Source: Leifsonia shinshuensis (GTDB lineage: Bacteria > Actinomycetota > Actinomycetes > Actinomycetales > Microbacteriaceae). From it: a stretch of 64,000 nucleotides of DNA. The stretch lies in the NCBI RefSeq assembly GCF_014217625.1, contig NZ_CP043641.1, forward strand, positions 3,534,001 through 3,598,000. Reading direction: 5' to 3'. Position 1 is the first letter of the stretch, and each line of letters begins with the position of its first letter. Positions 62,665 to 64,000 of this stretch are shown here, in pieces. The translations under genes were made by a program, and so were the position numbers. The notes below the pieces were generated by a model. It had not been told where the DNA came from and ran no database searches. It was given only the letters and a program-made list of their open reading frames with translations.

Positions 62665-64000
62665 ATGCACGATGTCGTCGCCGCTCTGAGCGCGGTGCTC
62701 CCTCCCTCCTCGCTTCTCACCGACCCGGCCGGGCTGGAGCGCTACCGGCGCGACGACGCCGAGTGGGCGGACTCCGGGACACCGGCCGCCGTCGTCCTCG
62801 CCGCCTCCGCCGAGGAGGTGGCCGCGGCCGTTCGGGTCGCCGCCGAGCGGGGCGTCCCCGTCGTCCCGCGCGGCGCCGGGACCGGCCTGTCCGGCGGGGC
62901 GAACGCGATCGCGGGGTGCGTCGTGGTCTCGCTGGAGCGGATGACCGCCGTGCGGGAAGTCAACGTCGAGGAACGATATGCCGTAGTGGAGGCCGGCGTC
63001 ATCAACGACGACCTCCGCCGCCACGTCGCCGCATACGGCCTCTGGTATCCGCCGGACCCGGCGAGCCAGGCGATCAGCACCATCGGCGGGAACGTCGCCA
63101 CCAACGCCGGCGGCATCTGCTGCGTGAAGTACGGCGTCACCCGCGACTACGTCCTCGGGATGACCGTGGTGCTCGCCGACGGCTCCATCGCCCGGCTCGG
63201 CCGCACGACGGCGAAGGGCGTCACCGGCTACGACCTGACGGCCCTGATGGTCGGCTCGGAGGGCACCCTCGGCATCGTCGTGGACGTCACCGTGAAGCTG
63301 CGGCCCATCGGCGGGCGCGAGGAGCGCGCGGTCATCGGGTACTTCCGCTCGCTCACCGACGCCGGCCGCGCGGTCGCCGCCGTGTCGGCCGCGGGGATCG
63401 TGCCGTCCGCGCTGGAGCTCATCGACCGGATGTGCCTGCACACGGTCGCCGAGTGGCAGGGCTGGCGGCTGCCTGAGAACGCCAACGCCCTCCTGCTCGC
63501 CTCGGTGGACGAGGTCGGCGCGTCGGGGGAGGAGCTGGCCGGCCGGGTCGCCGAGCTGTTTCTCGCCGCGGGCGGAGCGGACGTCGAGCGCGCGACGGAC
63601 CCGGAGGAGGTCGCCCGGCTGTTCCTGGCGCGGCGGCTGGCCTACCCGTCCCTGGAACGGCTCGGCCCTGTGCTCACCGAGGACGTCTGCGTGCCGCGCT
63701 CGGCCGTGCCCGAGATGCTGGCGCGCATCGAGCGGATCGCGGCCGACGCGGACGTCGTGATCGCCAACATCGCGCACGCCGGCGACGGCAACCTGCACCC
63801 GCTGATCATCGCGCCGGAGGGCGACGAGGCCGCCAAGGAGCGCGCGAAGGCGGCGTTCGACCTCATCGTGGAGTCGTGCCGCGAACTCGGCGGCACCGTC
63901 ACGGGCGAGCACGGCGTCGGCCTCCTGAAGCTGCCGGGTGCGGCGCAGGAGCTGAGCCCGGTCGTGCTGCGGATGCACGCGGCGGTGAAGCACGCGCTCG
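62665..64000 (+). CDS. glcD: FAD-linked oxidase, GlcD/D-lactate dehydrogenase-like (3' end outside window)
   Basis: About 445 residues of an FAD-binding PCMH-type oxidoreductase are visible, nearly the full family length. P-R-G-A-G-T-G-L-S-G-G-A (near 72) and G-G-N-V-A-T-N-A-G-G (near 144) bind FAD. H-A-G-D-G-N-L-H-P (near 373) and T-G-E-H-G-V-G-L-L-K (near 413) are the C-terminal motifs of glycolate oxidase subunit GlcD and D-2-hydroxyacid dehydrogenases. The substrate is probably glycolate, D-lactate or D-2-hydroxyglutarate. The gene reads off the right edge. Confidence 0.9.
   Translation, partial: MHDVVAALSAVLPPSSLLTDPAGLERYRRDDAEWADSGTPAAVVLAASAEEVAAAVRVAAERGVPVVPRGAGTGLSGGANAIAGCVVVSLERMTAVREVNVEERYAVVEAGVINDDLRRHVAAYGLWYPPDPASQAISTIGGNVATNAGGICCVKYGVTRDYVLGMTVVLADGSIARLGRTTAKGVTGYDLTALMVGSEGTLGIVVDVTVKLRPIGGREERAVIGYFRSLTDAGRAVAAVSAAGIVPSALELIDRMCLHTVAEWQGWRLPENANALLLASVDEVGASGEELAGRVAELFLAAGGADVERATDPEEVARLFLARRLAYPSLERLGPVLTEDVCVPRSAVPEMLARIERIAADADVVIANIAHAGDGNLHPLIIAPEGDEAAKERAKAAFDLIVESCRELGGTVTGEHGVGLLKLPGAAQELSPVVLRMHAAVKHAL

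Overview
The window is about 70% G+C with strong GC bias at third codon positions, dense gene packing and many ATGA/GTGA overlaps. Together with several leaderless-looking promoters and the gene content, this points to a high-GC actinobacterium. The proteins look most like the Microbacteriaceae (Leifsonia-type); that is recognition from memory, not a search result. No rRNA, tRNA, CRISPR array, transposase, integrase or origin was seen.

Layout. 1-3.1 kb: a divergent pair of transcripts, with a TPP enzyme and agmatinase to the left and an XRE-cupin regulator with a small conserved protein to the right. 3.1-22.2 kb: housekeeping and accessory metabolism, namely a secreted lipase-like lipoprotein, a GT87 membrane glycosyltransferase, an S51 peptidase, an MFS exporter with its MarR regulator, an amino-acid permease, an EamA transporter, RecQ, a DHFR-like reductase, a GH3 glycosidase, a hexapeptide-repeat protein, a large acyl-CoA dehydrogenase/oxidase, malate dehydrogenase and proline iminopeptidase. 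Striking intergenic palindromes lie here (9.07, 19.75-19.92 and 20.94-21.03 kb).

22.3-60.5 kb: a large exopolysaccharide (EPS) locus. It opens with a 1511-residue secreted DUF4082 protein. Next come nucleotide-sugar genes for acylamino sugars: a Gfo/Idh dehydrogenase, an epimerase, two DegT aminotransferases, two hexapeptide acetyltransferases and an L-2-hydroxyglutarate-oxidase-like flavoprotein. A polyprenyl-phosphate sugar transferase starts the lipid-linked repeat unit. Glycosyltransferases, a flippase, a polysaccharide deacetylase, two Wzz-like proteins and an O-antigen ligase/polymerase-like protein then build, export and polymerise it. A second secreted DUF4082 protein with a beta-helix, another GT2, a DUF998-like membrane protein and a GT39-type transferase close the region on the opposite strand.

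The most unusual part is 44.5-49.4 kb: an AMP-forming ligase, a PLP decarboxylase, an acyl carrier protein and an asparagine-synthase-like enzyme that lacks the glutaminase cysteine, in tight order within the EPS operon. The ligase/decarboxylase/amidotransferase combination is otherwise known from exosortase-A/PEP-CTERM EPS loci of Gram-negative bacteria, yet no exosortase is visible. The inferred role is to make and attach an amide-linked substituent to the polysaccharide.

60.8-64 kb: an aldo/keto reductase, two small membrane proteins and a GlcD-type FAD oxidase cut by the right edge.
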